Source: Saccharomycopsis malanga
Lineage: Eukaryota > Ascomycota > Saccharomycetes > Ascoideales > Saccharomycopsidaceae
DNA length: 64,000 nucleotides
Reading direction: 5' to 3'
Assembly: GCA_004014935.1 (NCBI GenBank)
Contig: CP025323.1
Location: 1,674,001-1,738,000 of the forward strand
The notes under the pieces were generated by a model that was not told the origin of the DNA, searched no databases, and worked only from the letters and a program-made list of their open reading frames with translations. Of this stretch, positions 28,304-38,490 are shown piece by piece (the first letter of the stretch is position 1; each line of letters starts with the position of its first letter). The translations under genes were made by a program, and so were the position numbers.

Positions 28304-30010
28304 CTACTCTGTGGCAGGCAAGCTCTCGTATATATGGTTGATGATCTGAAACGTACTGGTGATCTGTTCAATCAAATTTTTATCATTAGCATCAAAACGA
28401 TCGTTACTTATGATGGTTTTTGACGAGCTATTGTTATCATTATTGCCCACCTTTTTCTGAGCATCGATTATTTGCTGGTAGCTGGGGGTTTCATTTCTGG
28501 TGTTATCGAGAGAATGTGGGTGCAAGATTCCAAAGTTTGACAAGATTCGGACCATTTTGTCAGGATGCCATCTGATCCGTTCATTTTTGAGCACGTTTCT
28601 AAAAATGCGCTGAAGAATGTCATGATGATCGTTGGAATCAGTAAACTTTCCCTTGAATTCCTGTGCCAAGATCATTTCCGAGCCTTCTTTCAAAAACTCT
28701 TTTACAGATTCAGGGGTCACAGAAAGATACTCGTTGTCTTTGTTCGGCCATACAATTTGTTGAAGAGAAAGCAAATGTGACCAGCTTTTGGTGTACATAG
28801 CGTATGTTTGTCTACCTGTAGAAGGTTTCTTGGCAGAATGCTTGATAGATATTGGATCTTCTACGACTTTACTTGTGTCTCTGGTTTCATAAGAGAGTTT
28901 GTAAGGATCAACGTTCGGCTGTTTTCGCACATTGCTTGTTGGACTGAAAAGACCAGTTTCAGACTGTCTGGCCACAAATTTGTATCCGCTCAAAGGTGAT
29001 CCAAACTCTACAAAAGGATCTGATTTGGCATTGTATTTGGAAGGCGAGGCCAGTAAAGATTCGCTTTTTCTTGCCTTGGGAGTGCTGGTTTCTATTTTCA
29101 TCTTCTTGGAGCCGGAATTCTTGTTCTTTGTTCGTACTCTGTTGACTAAAGGAGACCACAGATCTTTATCTTGCAGCATTCCATTGTCCTCGCTAAGACT
29201 TTCAGCATCGTCGCTGTCCTCCTTTGTTCTCTTCTGGCCAACGTCGGAAACTAGCTTGTTGACAAGCGGCGTAAACGAGGAAAACTTTATTGGTGTTGTA
29301 TTCAGGTCGCGGCCCGGAGTTAGCTTGAAAAACTTTTGTTTGGAAAGCTTGATGGTGTTTATAATATCGTTGGAAGACACATTATGAGGAGCAGCATGGA
29401 TATTAGTGCCTCTGGGGGTCTTAAGACCGACCGGCGATAAAAACGTTGAAGGATCCGGTTGATTTGTAGCAAATGCGCCCGATTCCACGTCAGACCGGTC
29501 TGATTCTGTTTCGGTCTCATAATCACTGATTGTATCATAATCTGTGTCGGCAGACTTCTTGTTCTGGGGCTTAGTTATCCCGGGCACATTCTCCGTGACA
29601 TTCTTGAACTTTAATCTGGTGGGATTTGTTCGAAACGTCTTCTTCATCGGTATTAATGGTTCGGTCGGTTCTTCTATTATGTTTTTCCCCGGCGTTTCCT
29701 CCTGCTTCAATCCATCTAGTATATTCTTCGCTACGTACGGTGTTTTGGTCACATGTGACTTGACGCCTCTGTCTTTCGGCTTTACAAACTTTGGCGCGCT
29801 GGACATGTCAACTATTCCCGACAGTGACACGTCCTCTTCATCCTCTGTAGAATCGTCTCTTTCGCTGAGTGTTTCATACGCCGAGGTATCTGACTTTGAC
29901 ATTGTGGTGTCGCTGTGCTTTGAATTGAATATCTCAGAATGTCTTTCTGTCACTCTAGGCCCTATATTGGCTGCGGACATGATCATATTTTTGATACTGG
30001 AAAATGCCAA
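28304..30010 (-). CDS. Acidic, mostly disordered protein with RWHPDK motif
   Basis: 568 aa, function unknown. Residues 1 to ~430 are low in hydrophobics and rich in Ser, Asp, Lys and Thr, with many S/T-P or D/E-S clusters (DDSTEDEEDVS; TPRGTNIH; TPKARKSESLLASPSK), the look of a phosphorylated nuclear protein. The C-terminal ~140 residues are helical (WPNKDNEYLSV...SVKEFLKEG). They contain NERIRWHPDKMVRILSNFG at ~485-503, which resembles the J-like RWHPD motif of NFKBIL1-type proteins. It diverges from IDH1 over 476 bp. I cannot name a yeast orthologue. Confidence 0.75.
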   Translation of the reverse strand: MAFSSIKNMIMSAANIGPRVTERHSEIFNSKHSDTTMSKSDTSAYETLSERDDSTEDEEDVSLSGIVDMSSAPKFVKPKDRGVKSHVTKTPYVAKNILDGLKQEETPGKNIIEEPTEPLIPMKKTFRTNPTRLKFKNVTENVPGITKPQNKKSADTDYDTISDYETETESDRSDVESGAFATNQPDPSTFLSPVGLKTPRGTNIHAAPHNVSSNDIINTIKLSKQKFFKLTPGRDLNTTPIKFSSFTPLVNKLVSDVGQKRTKEDSDDAESLSEDNGMLQDKDLWSPLVNRVRTKNKNSGSKKMKIETSTPKARKSESLLASPSKYNAKSDPFVEFGSPLSGYKFVARQSETGLFSPTSNVRKQPNVDPYKLSYETRDTSKVVEDPISIKHSAKKPSTGRQTYAMYTKSWSHLLSLQQIVWPNKDNEYLSVTPESVKEFLKEGSEMILAQEFKGKFTDSNDHHDILQRIFRNVLKNERIRWHPDKMVRILSNFGILHPHSLDNTRNETPSYQQIIDAQKKVGNNDNNSSSKTIISNDRFDANDKNLIEQITSTFQIINHIYESLPATE

Positions 30011-30277
30011 TGGTTCACTGGCTCATATCAACAAGAAGAAAATATATATGAATTTAGCCAAACAAAAAAAAATCAACAGCCCTTTGATATTATCACCTAT
30101 ATCACTTAAAAACCCCGGTTTTGTTTGTTTACTTGTTTATTTGTTATTGTTTATATGGAAATCACCATCTAATATCCGAGACTGTTACCCGGATACTGTC
30201 TTACCCGGACATGAAGAGGCACGTGACTATTTTTGAAAAGACGGGTCCGGAGTAACTCCGATGTAGAGTCCGATATT

Positions 30278-30285
30278 TTATTGGT
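30278..30285 (+). promoter_or_regulatory. HAP (CCAAT) site upstream of IDH1
   Basis: TTATTGGT matches the HAP2/3/4/5 consensus TNATTGGT and lies about 200 bp before the IDH1 start. HAP control of TCA-cycle genes is known in S. cerevisiae. A CACGTG E-box lies further upstream at ~30220. Function is inferred. Confidence 0.45.
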
Positions 30286-30486
30286 GGGAGGACTTTCTCT
30301 GTAGTTATTGGTCTTTTCATGGGAGAGGAAGAGATTTTGAAAATTGGTATTAAACAATCTTTTTTTTTTTATTTTTTTTGCGAAATATATAATACGGGGT
30401 TATTGATCACAGATTAATACGTGGGACGGCATTTTTATATTGCAACGACATTCTTTTAAGGAGAGAAGCAGTAGTTGGTAAATACG

Positions 30487-31615
30487 ATGTTTAAGTCAGT
30501 TATTAAGAAGGTAAGATGGATTTTTTTGTGCGGCAGATTGGACGCAAATACTAATTGGACAGAACGTTTGTAACGTCAGAGCATTTGCTTCGGTTTCAGA
30601 AGCTTCATTGCCAAAAAAGTATGGGGGAAGATACGATGTGAGTTTGATTCCGGGAGACGGGATTGGAGAGGAGATCACCAACTCGGTGGTGGAGATCTTT
30701 AAAGCCGAGAGGGTGCCAGTTGATTGGGAGGTTATCAGGGGCAGCGAGGGCGAGAATCTCGTGAACCAAGCGGTGGGCTCGTTGAAGAGAAACAAGGTGG
30801 GGTTGAAGGGGATTTTCCACACACCGAACGATATTGGCAAGAACTCGTTCAACGTGGCATTGCGTAAAGAGTTGGACATTTATGCGTCGTTGACCCTAAT
30901 CAAGAACATCCCAGGGGTCAAGACCAGATTGGACGACATCGACATTGCGTTGATCAGAGAAAACACCGAGGGCGAGTATTCCGGATTGGAGCACCAGTCT
31001 GTTCCGGGGGTTGTCGAGTCGTTGAAAATCATCACCAAATACAAGTCGGAAAGAATCGCCAAGTTTGCATTCGACTTTGCGTTGAAAAACAACAGAAAAA
31101 AGGTCACTGCCGTCCACAAGGCCAACATCATGAAGTTGGGCGACGGTTTGTTCAGATCCACCATCCAACAGGTCGGCCAGGACTACCCAGGCATCGACGT
31201 CGACACCATCATTGTAGATAACGCGTCCATGCAGGCTGTGTCCAGACCCCAGCAGTTTGACGTCTTGGTCACCCCAAACTTGTACGGCAGCATATTGTCC
31301 AACATTGGCGCAGCCTTGATCGGCGGCCCAGGCTTGGTTCCAGGCGCCAACTTTGGCAGAGAACACGCTGTCTTTGAGCCCGGCTGCAGACACGTGGGCT
31401 TGGACATCAAGGGCCAACATCTCGCCAACCCTACAGCCATGATATTGTCCTCCTCCTTGATGTTGAGACATTTGGGCTTGGACGAACACGCTGACAGAAT
31501 CTCCAACGCTGTGTACGCCGTTATTGCTGAAGGGAAGGTCAGAACTAAAGATATTGGCGGTAATTCCACCACCGAAGAGTTTACTAAAGCTATTTTGGAC
31601 AAATTGGCTGCTTGA
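30487..31615 (+). CDS. IDH1: NAD-dependent isocitrate dehydrogenase subunit 1, spliced
   Basis: Regulatory subunit of the octameric mitochondrial NAD-isocitrate dehydrogenase (isocitrate to 2-oxoglutarate, TCA cycle). Exon 1 (30487-30510) encodes MFKSVIKK; exon 2 starts at 30563 and continues NVCNVRAFASVSEASLPKK, giving a basic presequence and 358 aa in total (S. cerevisiae Idh1 has 360). The mature part follows Idh1 closely: PKKYGGRYDVSLIPGDGIG, 'VESLKRNK'-type SLKRNKVGLKGIFHTP, IRENTEGEYSGLEHQSVPGV, VTAVHKANIMKLGDGLF, NASMQAV and IGGPGLVPGANFG. It matches Idh1 better than the catalytic Idh2. Strongly biased codon use and higher GC indicate high expression. Confidence 0.95.
30511..30562 (+). 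other. IDH1: Intron of IDH1 (52 nt)
   Basis: Donor GTAAGA, branch-like TACTAAT at 30549-30555 and acceptor GGACAG. Phase 0 after the eighth codon. Removing it supplies the ATG and first part of a presequence that exon 2 lacks. Confidence 0.88.
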
Positions 31616-31734
31616 ATTACCAATTTTTTTTTCTCTCTCTATTTAACGACTCACCCTGCGAATATTATAAATAACTTTTGATATATTGACATTGTCAATT
31701 TACGTTATAATTTTTCGTTCATGTAGGTTTTGTA

Positions 31735-31905
31735 ATCAACACTAACCACTGGAACTAACTACTAAGCCGGAAGGTTGAAGAGAAAAAGATTTGGCAGGAT
31801 AGTTTAGGGGATAATACGCTGGCCAGTGCTTTTGGAAGAAAAAGAGAATTTAGGACATTTAAACGGCTAGTACTCTCAAACAGGAACACCGGTGAGCCAA
31901 TTATG
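31735..31905 (+). repeat. SINE-1 head fragments, degenerate
   Basis: Two or three decayed head pieces: 'aaccactggaactaactac..gaagagaaaaag', 'ggccagtgcttttggaag' and 'cggctagtactctcaaac' followed by 'aggaacaccggtgag'. They resemble the box-B-less short form. Confidence 0.55.
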
Positions 31906-31924
31906 ATCAAAAAGACGTGTATTT

Positions 31925-32160
31925 GACATAAAAACAAAGGAACAATCAAATAATAATAAATATTCCATCAAAAACAAAAAAAAAAACAAATAATCAAATA
32001 ATAAAAGATATTTTATCAGAAAAACCGAATAACCAATAGTAATAAATATTCTACCAGAAAAAACCGAATAACCAAATAATAATAAATAACTTATTAATTC
32101 AAAAGAACCAACAAACCAACGAACCAACGAACCAACGAACCAACGAACCATCAAATATTA
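31925..32160 (+). repeat. AT-rich minisatellite with CGAACCAA octamers
   Basis: Units built on 'accgaataaccaaataataa' and 'aatattccatca' (31930-32100) run into about six 8-bp CGAACCAA units (32103-32150). A related array lies at 34155-34265. Confidence 0.7.
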
Positions 32161-32301
32161 ATTAAAATTCCATTAAAACAGTTCTCTTGGAAAAGAAAAA
32201 GATTTGACCTTCAGGTCCAGTGGTCAGTGCTTTTGGAAGAGAAATAGGCTTCAGAACATTAACGGCTAGTACTCTCGAGCAGGAACACCGGTGAGCCAGT
32301 T

Positions 32302-32626
32302 ATAATAATAATACTAATCATATATTTCAAGCCCAGTACATATCAGTTTCATATATACGCGCTATGTCTAAGGGGATTTGGAAAAGCCCAACAATATCCT
32401 CTTAATCATAATCTTCACACCCAATTGGTTGAAAGTTACCACTAGACTTTTGTCTAGGCCGTATGTCAGACAGTTGCACTTGCCTGTGAAAACAACGTTC
32501 AGTCAGCATCATTAAAAGCAGCGAGTAAAAGAGTCTTGATGGTATTCGAACCCGTGTTCCTTTTAAGTCTTTTTTCTCTTCTCCGAGAGCACTGACCTCT
32601 GAGCCAAATGGCCCAGTGGTGAATTG
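32302..32626 (-). repeat. Full-length SINE-1 copy
   Basis: Minus strand: GGGCCATTTGGCTCAGAGG head, 'gagaagagaaaaaagac', box B with one change (GGTTCGAATACC), 'cgctgctttta', the body, the 3' end GAAACTGATATGTACTGGGC and a TTA tail. A partial head in the other orientation (32190-32300) precedes it. Confidence 0.85.
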
Positions 32627-32847
32627 GCAAATAAAGCAGGAAAATAAGTAGATCAAACGTGGGATAATGCGGTTTGAGCCATCTAGCCAATCAAACCATT
32701 GGCATAGAAGCATATACTAGTGATACACCCTCTTTTTGTTGATGTAAATGGCTCAATTTCTATGAAAAACTGCCCACTGGTTCAATTCCCGCTTATTATC
32801 TATTGGAAACCTCAAATATCTATTATAACATCATAATTCGAGCCAAG

Positions 32848-33105
32848 TCCAACGGGATTTGGTGAAGAAGCCCCGGCATAAATACCAACTTAGCGAATCG
32901 AAGCCTTATTGGTCTAGGCCGTGTTTACATTAATTACACTAGCCCGTTAACATTATAAAAGCGGCGATTCCAAAGTGGCTCGTCTTGGGAATCGAACCCG
33001 GATGTGAATATTATTACGGACAGTATTGGGCTTTAGCAACTCCATAGCGCATATATACGAAATTGATATTAACTGGGCTCGAAATATATGATATTATGAT
33101 TGTTA
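32848..33105. repeat. SINE-1 fragments in opposite orientations
   Basis: 32848-33002 is a minus-strand SINE-1 piece with box B (GGGTTCGATTCCC). 33003-33105 is a plus-strand 3' end (gcgcatatatacgaaattg, tattaactgggctcgaaat) leading directly into SINE-2. Confidence 0.7.
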
Positions 33106-33146
33106 TGATTATAAACCAATTATCGATAATATCTAGAATATTCAAC

Positions 33147-33995
33147 AAAAATGTGCCTATATGCCCTACTATTGCCGAGTGGCCAAGTTGGTTGAACCAT
33201 CATGCGCCACGATGCGCCAAGCAAAACAAGTGTGGCGTTCTTCATTTTATGTTTTAGGACTCGATTCGCGCTGTTGACGTTTTGGAGTAATCATCAAACA
33301 TTTTATTGAGTTAAATCTGTGCTATCCATGTTATTTTAATTTAAAAGAACATACAGTAGCGTTTAACGTTTTTTTGTTATCTTCTGGTACTATTTCTAGT
33401 GCGAAAAGTTAGATTATCGCATAAATATTTGATATAACGGAAAATTGTTCAATTCTGACAAAAAGTTGATTATTCTAAGTCATATTCTAGAGTCTTTACA
33501 ACAACCTAAACTATACAAAAATTATATTTCTACACTCTGAAAAATCTAGAGTTCTATACCATGTACTTTGTCCTGATATTTGGGCTTTATTTATTATTTA
33601 ATAGTGAGAAAGTATCATTTCGTCGAAAATAACACATAATTTTCTAAAAATCGTGTTTTTACCTCTTAGAAAAACTTCATTTATTTCCAGACGTTATTTC
33701 ATAGGTGTTGATTGTTTTTAGTTTCATTTGCAATTCCATCAGGGCTTGAATCAGCTTTTATTTTGAAGAAACATGCATCCCAAGAGCTAAAACAAAGTAT
33801 TGTTCATTATAGATTCTCAGCAGAACTTACGATTAATAATATACATTAAATATTGTCAAACTGCCAGACTTCAACTTCTGCTATATATTGAATATTTTAT
33901 GGGGTTGGTTGTTAAAGACTAATGTACATATTATTAAGCTTTATACCTTGGTTCAGAAGAGTCCGTTTTTGGATATAACAATATGCCAATTGCAG
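33147..33995 (+). repeat. SINE-2 copy, long
   Basis: The tRNA-like head (TGGCCAAGTTGGTTGAACC ... GGACTCGATTCGCGC) carries a short 'cgccacgatgcgccaagc' duplication. The body follows through 'gatataacggaaaattg', 'aacacataattttct', 'ttgatgtttttagtttcattt'-like sequence and 'aagctttataccttggttc'. It resembles 50171-50965 to the end. Confidence 0.8.
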
Positions 33996-34071
33996 TGCAA
34001 GGGTTATTATTGAAAGCCTAAATTACAGTTAAAGCAAAAAACTACAAATTTTAGATTAATCATCTAGCTTA

Positions 34072-34265
34072 ACCACTGGGTAGAACGGCTCAGTGATTAG
34101 TGGTCCCGGAGAACATGAAAAGAAGGAACCCAACAAGCTCATGTGTTCGAATAAAAGAACCATCGAACCATCGAACCATCGAACCATCAAAAAAACCGAA
34201 TAGTTGAATAATAACAAATATTTTATTAAATTAAACCAACCATCGAACCATCAAATAAAAATAAA
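34072..34265 (+). repeat. SINE-1 head plus CGAACCAT repeats
   Basis: 34072-34150 is a SINE-1 head (aaccactgggtagaacggct, cagtgattagtggtcccgg) reaching 'gtgttcgaat'. It runs into CGAACCAT octamers and AT-rich units like those at 31925-32160. Confidence 0.6.
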
Positions 34266-34775
34266 TACGAAAGTGTCCAGGAAAATTGAACATTGAGCCA
34301 ATAAGATTATCTATGGTTAACTAAACTACTAATTTTTTGTTTGTAATAAAGGAGAGCCTGTCTGGTTCTTTGTATTCAAGTACTGCTCAAATATCCGTCA
34401 TTCCCGAAGATAGTCTTTTTCTTTATATATGACAGCACTTTAGGTACTGCTTCAGCTAATGTAATTGCCATCATAATAACAAAGCTGATGACCAGCTAGA
34501 ACATGATGGCTTTGTTTATTGGTAGTTCCAGCATATTCTGCTTTTTTATCAAAATGTTAATATCTATGAGTACAGCTGTTTCTAGCAATTCTACAATACC
34601 GATTTTAATAGTTATACATTTCCAATAGACTGTCTAGTAGTGACAATTGAGATACACATTACTATATATGTTCTGTAAAGTCGTAACAGAGTATGAAACC
34701 AGTAAATACTTGCGCTAGTTTACTTGAAGGCTTTTTGATGTTAATTTTATATCCCTGAGAAACACCTGGGACATT
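34266..34775. other. Intergenic, no gene seen
   Basis: AT-rich 3' flank of the next gene. No feature recognised. Confidence 0.5.
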
Positions 34776-37136
34776 TCATGCTTCTGAGCTGTCTGACGCC
34801 TCGGAATCTGAGCCATCGCGGAAACTGATATCTAGTAAGATTTCTCTATCGTTGGCGTAATCTTTCAAAGTGGCTTCGTTGTGGGAAAAGTACTCGTTAT
34901 TCAAGCTGAGATAATCATTGGACATTGTGTCTAGGTCAGGGCGAAAGTCGATGTTGATGAGGAGACCGAACTTCGAGAAGCGGAGCAAATGGGGAGGAAG
35001 ATTATTCAAGTTGAATTGAGTAGACTGGAGATAATGTTGGACTTGAGAATAATTGAGGTCTTTATTGATATTTTCTGAGAATTTAGTGTCGTTGAAACTC
35101 ATATATAAAGGGTTGTTAGGACGGGCCTGCTGGTAATTGTCGTTGTGGATTTGTTTGGCGTAGGTGTTGATATCGAAGTGGGGGTTATTGTGAGGATAAT
35201 TTTCGAATTTGATGGATTGGTGGAGAAAGCTGGAAAGATGAGTTTCAGAAATGAAAAAGTTGGGCACTCTTCTGGATTCAAAGCGAACAATATCAAATAG
35301 CGACGAGTTTGGATAAGGTTTGGATATTACCAAATTACGAAGATAGATACGATACCGATACATGAAAAAGGAGACTATGCGAGTGAGATAGGCAATCTGG
35401 GTGCGGAAATAATGATGGAGATGATGGCCATCGAAAAGAAAGTCTACGTCTTGATACATTGAGTTGATGAAGTCCATGTCGAAGCCAGCGAATAGAGTGA
35501 TGCCTGAAAAACGCATGACAAAGAGGTACAAGGACTCGCTGAAGATGTTGTCCAAGATGGCAGAGCATGCCATGCGGTAAAGAAGATATAACTTCTCTAG
35601 TAGGCACATGTACTTGTGGTTGGACTGGACAAAGCCAGAGTTAGAAGGACACATGATAAGATAGCGTTGTAGGAAGGAGAATATTTTTTTGAAGGGGAAA
35701 TCGCAGGCGTTGTTATGTTGGTGGCGCAGTTGGCTGATCAGGAAGTTTTCAGGGGTTAGAATCTCATTGATAAGAAAGTCTTTCAATTCTTCTATGTGAG
35801 CCAAATTGAAAATGAGTTTGTTGTAATTGTTTTCAGCAGAAATGCTGTCGTAATGGTTCTGTTTCCGGGACGGGGACTGCGTCAAGCTGGTGAGAACAGA
35901 GTCTTGGGAAAGAAGAGTGGTGAAATGGACAAACTCGTCCTTGAACTCGCAGAGAACACCCAAGCCGTAGTTGGGAATGTATATGGAGTTGATGTTGCGG
36001 ATGTAGTAGGAATGCAAGTACTTGAAGATGTTGTGGACAAACTTGAACTTATTGTAGACTTTGGGGTTGGAAGTGAATTCGGGAAGAGCCATGATAGAAT
36101 TGAACTTTTCAATGATAGGGCTGACTAGGGTAGTGGAGACCAGGCCGTTGACAAAGGCAATGATGCTGTGGTAGTCCTTGTCTTCGAAGAAGGTGAGGCC
36201 GATGTTTACGATGGAATAATAGAACAAGTCGCGCACATAGTTGGCAAAGCTATGGTTGTCCAAGTTCTGGGGGTTGTTGAGAAGTTCTATGATGGTTTTT
36301 GCGATTCTGTAGCCTTCTAACTTGCTGTATAGTTTTGTTTTCTGGAAGATTGTCATGTTGTGGGCAGAGAACTTCAACTCGTGGCTTTGCACAAAAAACG
36401 GACACTGCTTGGGGTTCTCGTAGAACCGGTCAGTGCCGTTCTGGTAGTGTTCCATGTTGTCTGTGAACTTTACGGAGCGCAAGAGCAACCCGTATTCGGA
36501 CGTCCTGAGCCGCTCGAGGAGCCGCGAATACTTGTTGGATTCCAGTATGACCTGGTAGGCAGCACGAGAGATGAGACAGTAGTACACCAAAGGGCATCTG
36601 GAGGCAATTGCGTTGGCGTCGAAGAAGAGATAGATCATTTCCGAGCGGAACGACCCGTGCAAAGGATTGTCCTCTCCGCTTACAGTGTACACATCATTGT
36701 ATATCAACTCGTTCGGATAGTCTTTCTGGCATACCTTTAGTAGGGAGAACGTTTTGGGCTTGTAAATGTGGTTGGGCAACGGGTTGAAGCTCTTTTTCTG
36801 GAGATTGATCTTGTATATGGCAGAAGACAAGTCTATGGAGTTGGTATGGGATTGCGTCTTGTTCTTGAAGTCCAAAATGGAAAACAACTGCCGTTGTCGA
36901 GGCGGATTGTCTTCCTCATTCTCGTACGCCTGTTTCTTCGTCTTCGGGCTGCCTCGAGACTGCTTCTGCTGCTTCTTGCTCACATGGCTGCCCGCAGAAG
37001 ATCCAAACTTGTCCAACTGATACGCTCCGGTCTGGAATGACTCGCTGTTGACATGTGCTGTTTCCATCAACAAGTCTCTTCGCATGCTTTTGGACGCCCT
37101 GGGTTTACGCCGCGTACTCTTGTTCTTGCTGCACAT
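34776..37136 (-). CDS. Unrecognised 786-aa protein
   Basis: A long intact frame on the minus strand, clearly coding, but I do not recognise it. Residues ~1-90 are basic and low complexity (STRRKPRASKSMRRD; KKQQKQSRGSPKTKKQ), like a nuclear localisation segment. From ~115 to 700 it is rich in Phe, Tyr, Leu and Ile with regular helices (PLVYYCLISRAAYQVIL; FRTQIAYLTRIVSFFMYRYR). The C-terminus is acidic (SDSEASDSSEA). The helical part could be a fungal transcription-factor middle homology region, but no Zn2Cys6 cluster is present in this frame. A 5' exon is possible, yet I found no convincing donor-acceptor pair. Confidence in the gene is high; function unknown. Confidence 0.7.
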   Translation of the reverse strand: MCSKNKSTRRKPRASKSMRRDLLMETAHVNSESFQTGAYQLDKFGSSAGSHVSKKQQKQSRGSPKTKKQAYENEEDNPPRQRQLFSILDFKNKTQSHTNSIDLSSAIYKINLQKKSFNPLPNHIYKPKTFSLLKVCQKDYPNELIYNDVYTVSGEDNPLHGSFRSEMIYLFFDANAIASRCPLVYYCLISRAAYQVILESNKYSRLLERLRTSEYGLLLRSVKFTDNMEHYQNGTDRFYENPKQCPFFVQSHELKFSAHNMTIFQKTKLYSKLEGYRIAKTIIELLNNPQNLDNHSFANYVRDLFYYSIVNIGLTFFEDKDYHSIIAFVNGLVSTTLVSPIIEKFNSIMALPEFTSNPKVYNKFKFVHNIFKYLHSYYIRNINSIYIPNYGLGVLCEFKDEFVHFTTLLSQDSVLTSLTQSPSRKQNHYDSISAENNYNKLIFNLAHIEELKDFLINEILTPENFLISQLRHQHNNACDFPFKKIFSFLQRYLIMCPSNSGFVQSNHKYMCLLEKLYLLYRMACSAILDNIFSESLYLFVMRFSGITLFAGFDMDFINSMYQDVDFLFDGHHLHHYFRTQIAYLTRIVSFFMYRYRIYLRNLVISKPYPNSSLFDIVRFESRRVPNFFISETHLSSFLHQSIKFENYPHNNPHFDINTYAKQIHNDNYQQARPNNPLYMSFNDTKFSENINKDLNYSQVQHYLQSTQFNLNNLPPHLLRFSKFGLLINIDFRPDLDTMSNDYLSLNNEYFSHNEATLKDYANDREILLDISFRDGSDSEASDSSEA

Positions 37137-37585
37137 CCGTGGTTTGCTAGATGTTGGTTCTCTGGGACAAAATCAATCGACGACAAAACTTTTTCAAAAA
37201 AACGGTCTTTTCTGCTCTTTTTCGTGGATCTTATTTTATTAATGCTGGTAACAGGGAATCCAAAATTTTCTCTCCAGCCCATAAGCGTCTGTAATGATAA
37301 CTAATTGTTTCTCTTTAGAAAATCTCTATTATTACTCCAATCGAAACATCATCTCAGGTCTCAAATTGCCTCGAAAACCGTTGCGGAGTGGAAAAACGGC
37401 CTTCAACGTCTTTTGACCAGGTGTGACAATCGCCATTTTTTCTCTAAAAACGGCCTCAACATAGCCTAGCTCACCTCGTTGCGCAATTGTATACACTTTT
37501 GTCCACTGTCTATTGTCAATTGTTGGGTGTAGGGATCCGTTCTTTTGGGAGCTGATAATGCGTCTGGGGAGTTCAATGTTAAGAC

Positions 37586-37785
37586 ATGGTGAAAGTGAAT
37601 GTAAAGTGAATGTAAAAAGTGAATGTAAAAAGTGAATGTGAAGTCAATGTAAAAAGTGAATGTAAAAAGTGAATGAAAAAAGTCAATGTAAAAAGTCATT
37701 GTAAAAAGTGAATGTAAAAAGTGAATATAAAAAGTCAACGTAAAGTCAACGTAAAGTCAATGTAAAGTCAATGTAAAGTCAATAT
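37586..37785 (+). repeat. ~12-bp minisatellite GTGAATGTAAAA
   Basis: About 15 imperfect units of 'gtgaatgtaaaaa' and 'gtcaatgtaaa' in tandem. The translated frames on either strand are low-complexity artefacts. Confidence 0.85.
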
Positions 37786-38039
37786 TAATAGATGGCTAAA
37801 AAGTATAGGAATACAATGCTAAAAGAGTTGATGGTGAAAATAACTTTTGGCAAATTAAGTTGAAAATTTATAGAATTTGAACCAAAGTGCAGTAAAATAA
37901 TACTAGATGTTCTAAAAAAGTGATAAATGCTGAACGTAAATAGCGATAAAAATTGGTAGTTAGTAACCCAAAATATCAGTAATGTTGATGATAATTCATA
38001 ATCGGCAGTCTGCTGAGTATCAAGCATTTAGCAAGTACA

Positions 38040-38490
38040 GTTAGTAAATAATGGTTGGTAAGTGACGGTTAGCAAATAGCGCTTAATGAATAACGGCTGA
38101 TAAATAACGGTTAGTAAATGACAGTTAGTAAATAACTGTTAGTAAATAGCGTTTAGTGAATAATGGTTAGTAAGTGACGGTTAGTAAATAGCGTCTAGTA
38201 ATTAACGGTTAGTAAATAGCGTTTAGTAAAAAACAGCTAGTAAATAACGGTTAATAAATAACGGTTAGCAAATAGCGTTAGTAAATAACAACTAGTAAAT
38301 ATCGTTTAATAAATAACGGTTAGTAAATATCGTTCAATAAATAACGGTTAGCAAATAGCGTTTAGTAAATAACGGTTAATAAATAATGGTTAGCAAATAG
38401 TGTTTAATAAATATCTTTTAATAAATACCGTTTAGTAAATAACAGCTTGTAAATAACAGCTATTAAATAACGTTTAATAAATAACCGTTA
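38040..38490 (+). repeat. 14-bp minisatellite, ~30 copies
   Basis: Imperfect tandem units of 'agtaaataacggtt' with variants 'agcaaatagcgttt' and 'aataaataacggtt'. On the minus strand many units read TTTACTAACCG and so contain the TACTAAC branch-point string, probably by chance. It lies in a 2.1-kb gene-free interval. Confidence 0.88.

Noticed and set aside
31876-32154. Frame with VRWFVGS repeats
   Set aside because: Produced by CGAACCAA octamers and AT-rich units.
37137-37500. Upstream exon with a zinc cluster for the 786-aa protein
   Set aside because: I translated this stretch by eye and found no CxxC pairs and no convincing donor and branch point.
37586-38490. CRISPR array
   Set aside because: Units are contiguous without unique spacers and the DNA is eukaryotic nuclear.
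38040-38490. Introns suggested by many TACTAAC strings on the minus strand
   Set aside because: They come from the tandem unit itself; no donors or coding exons accompany them.
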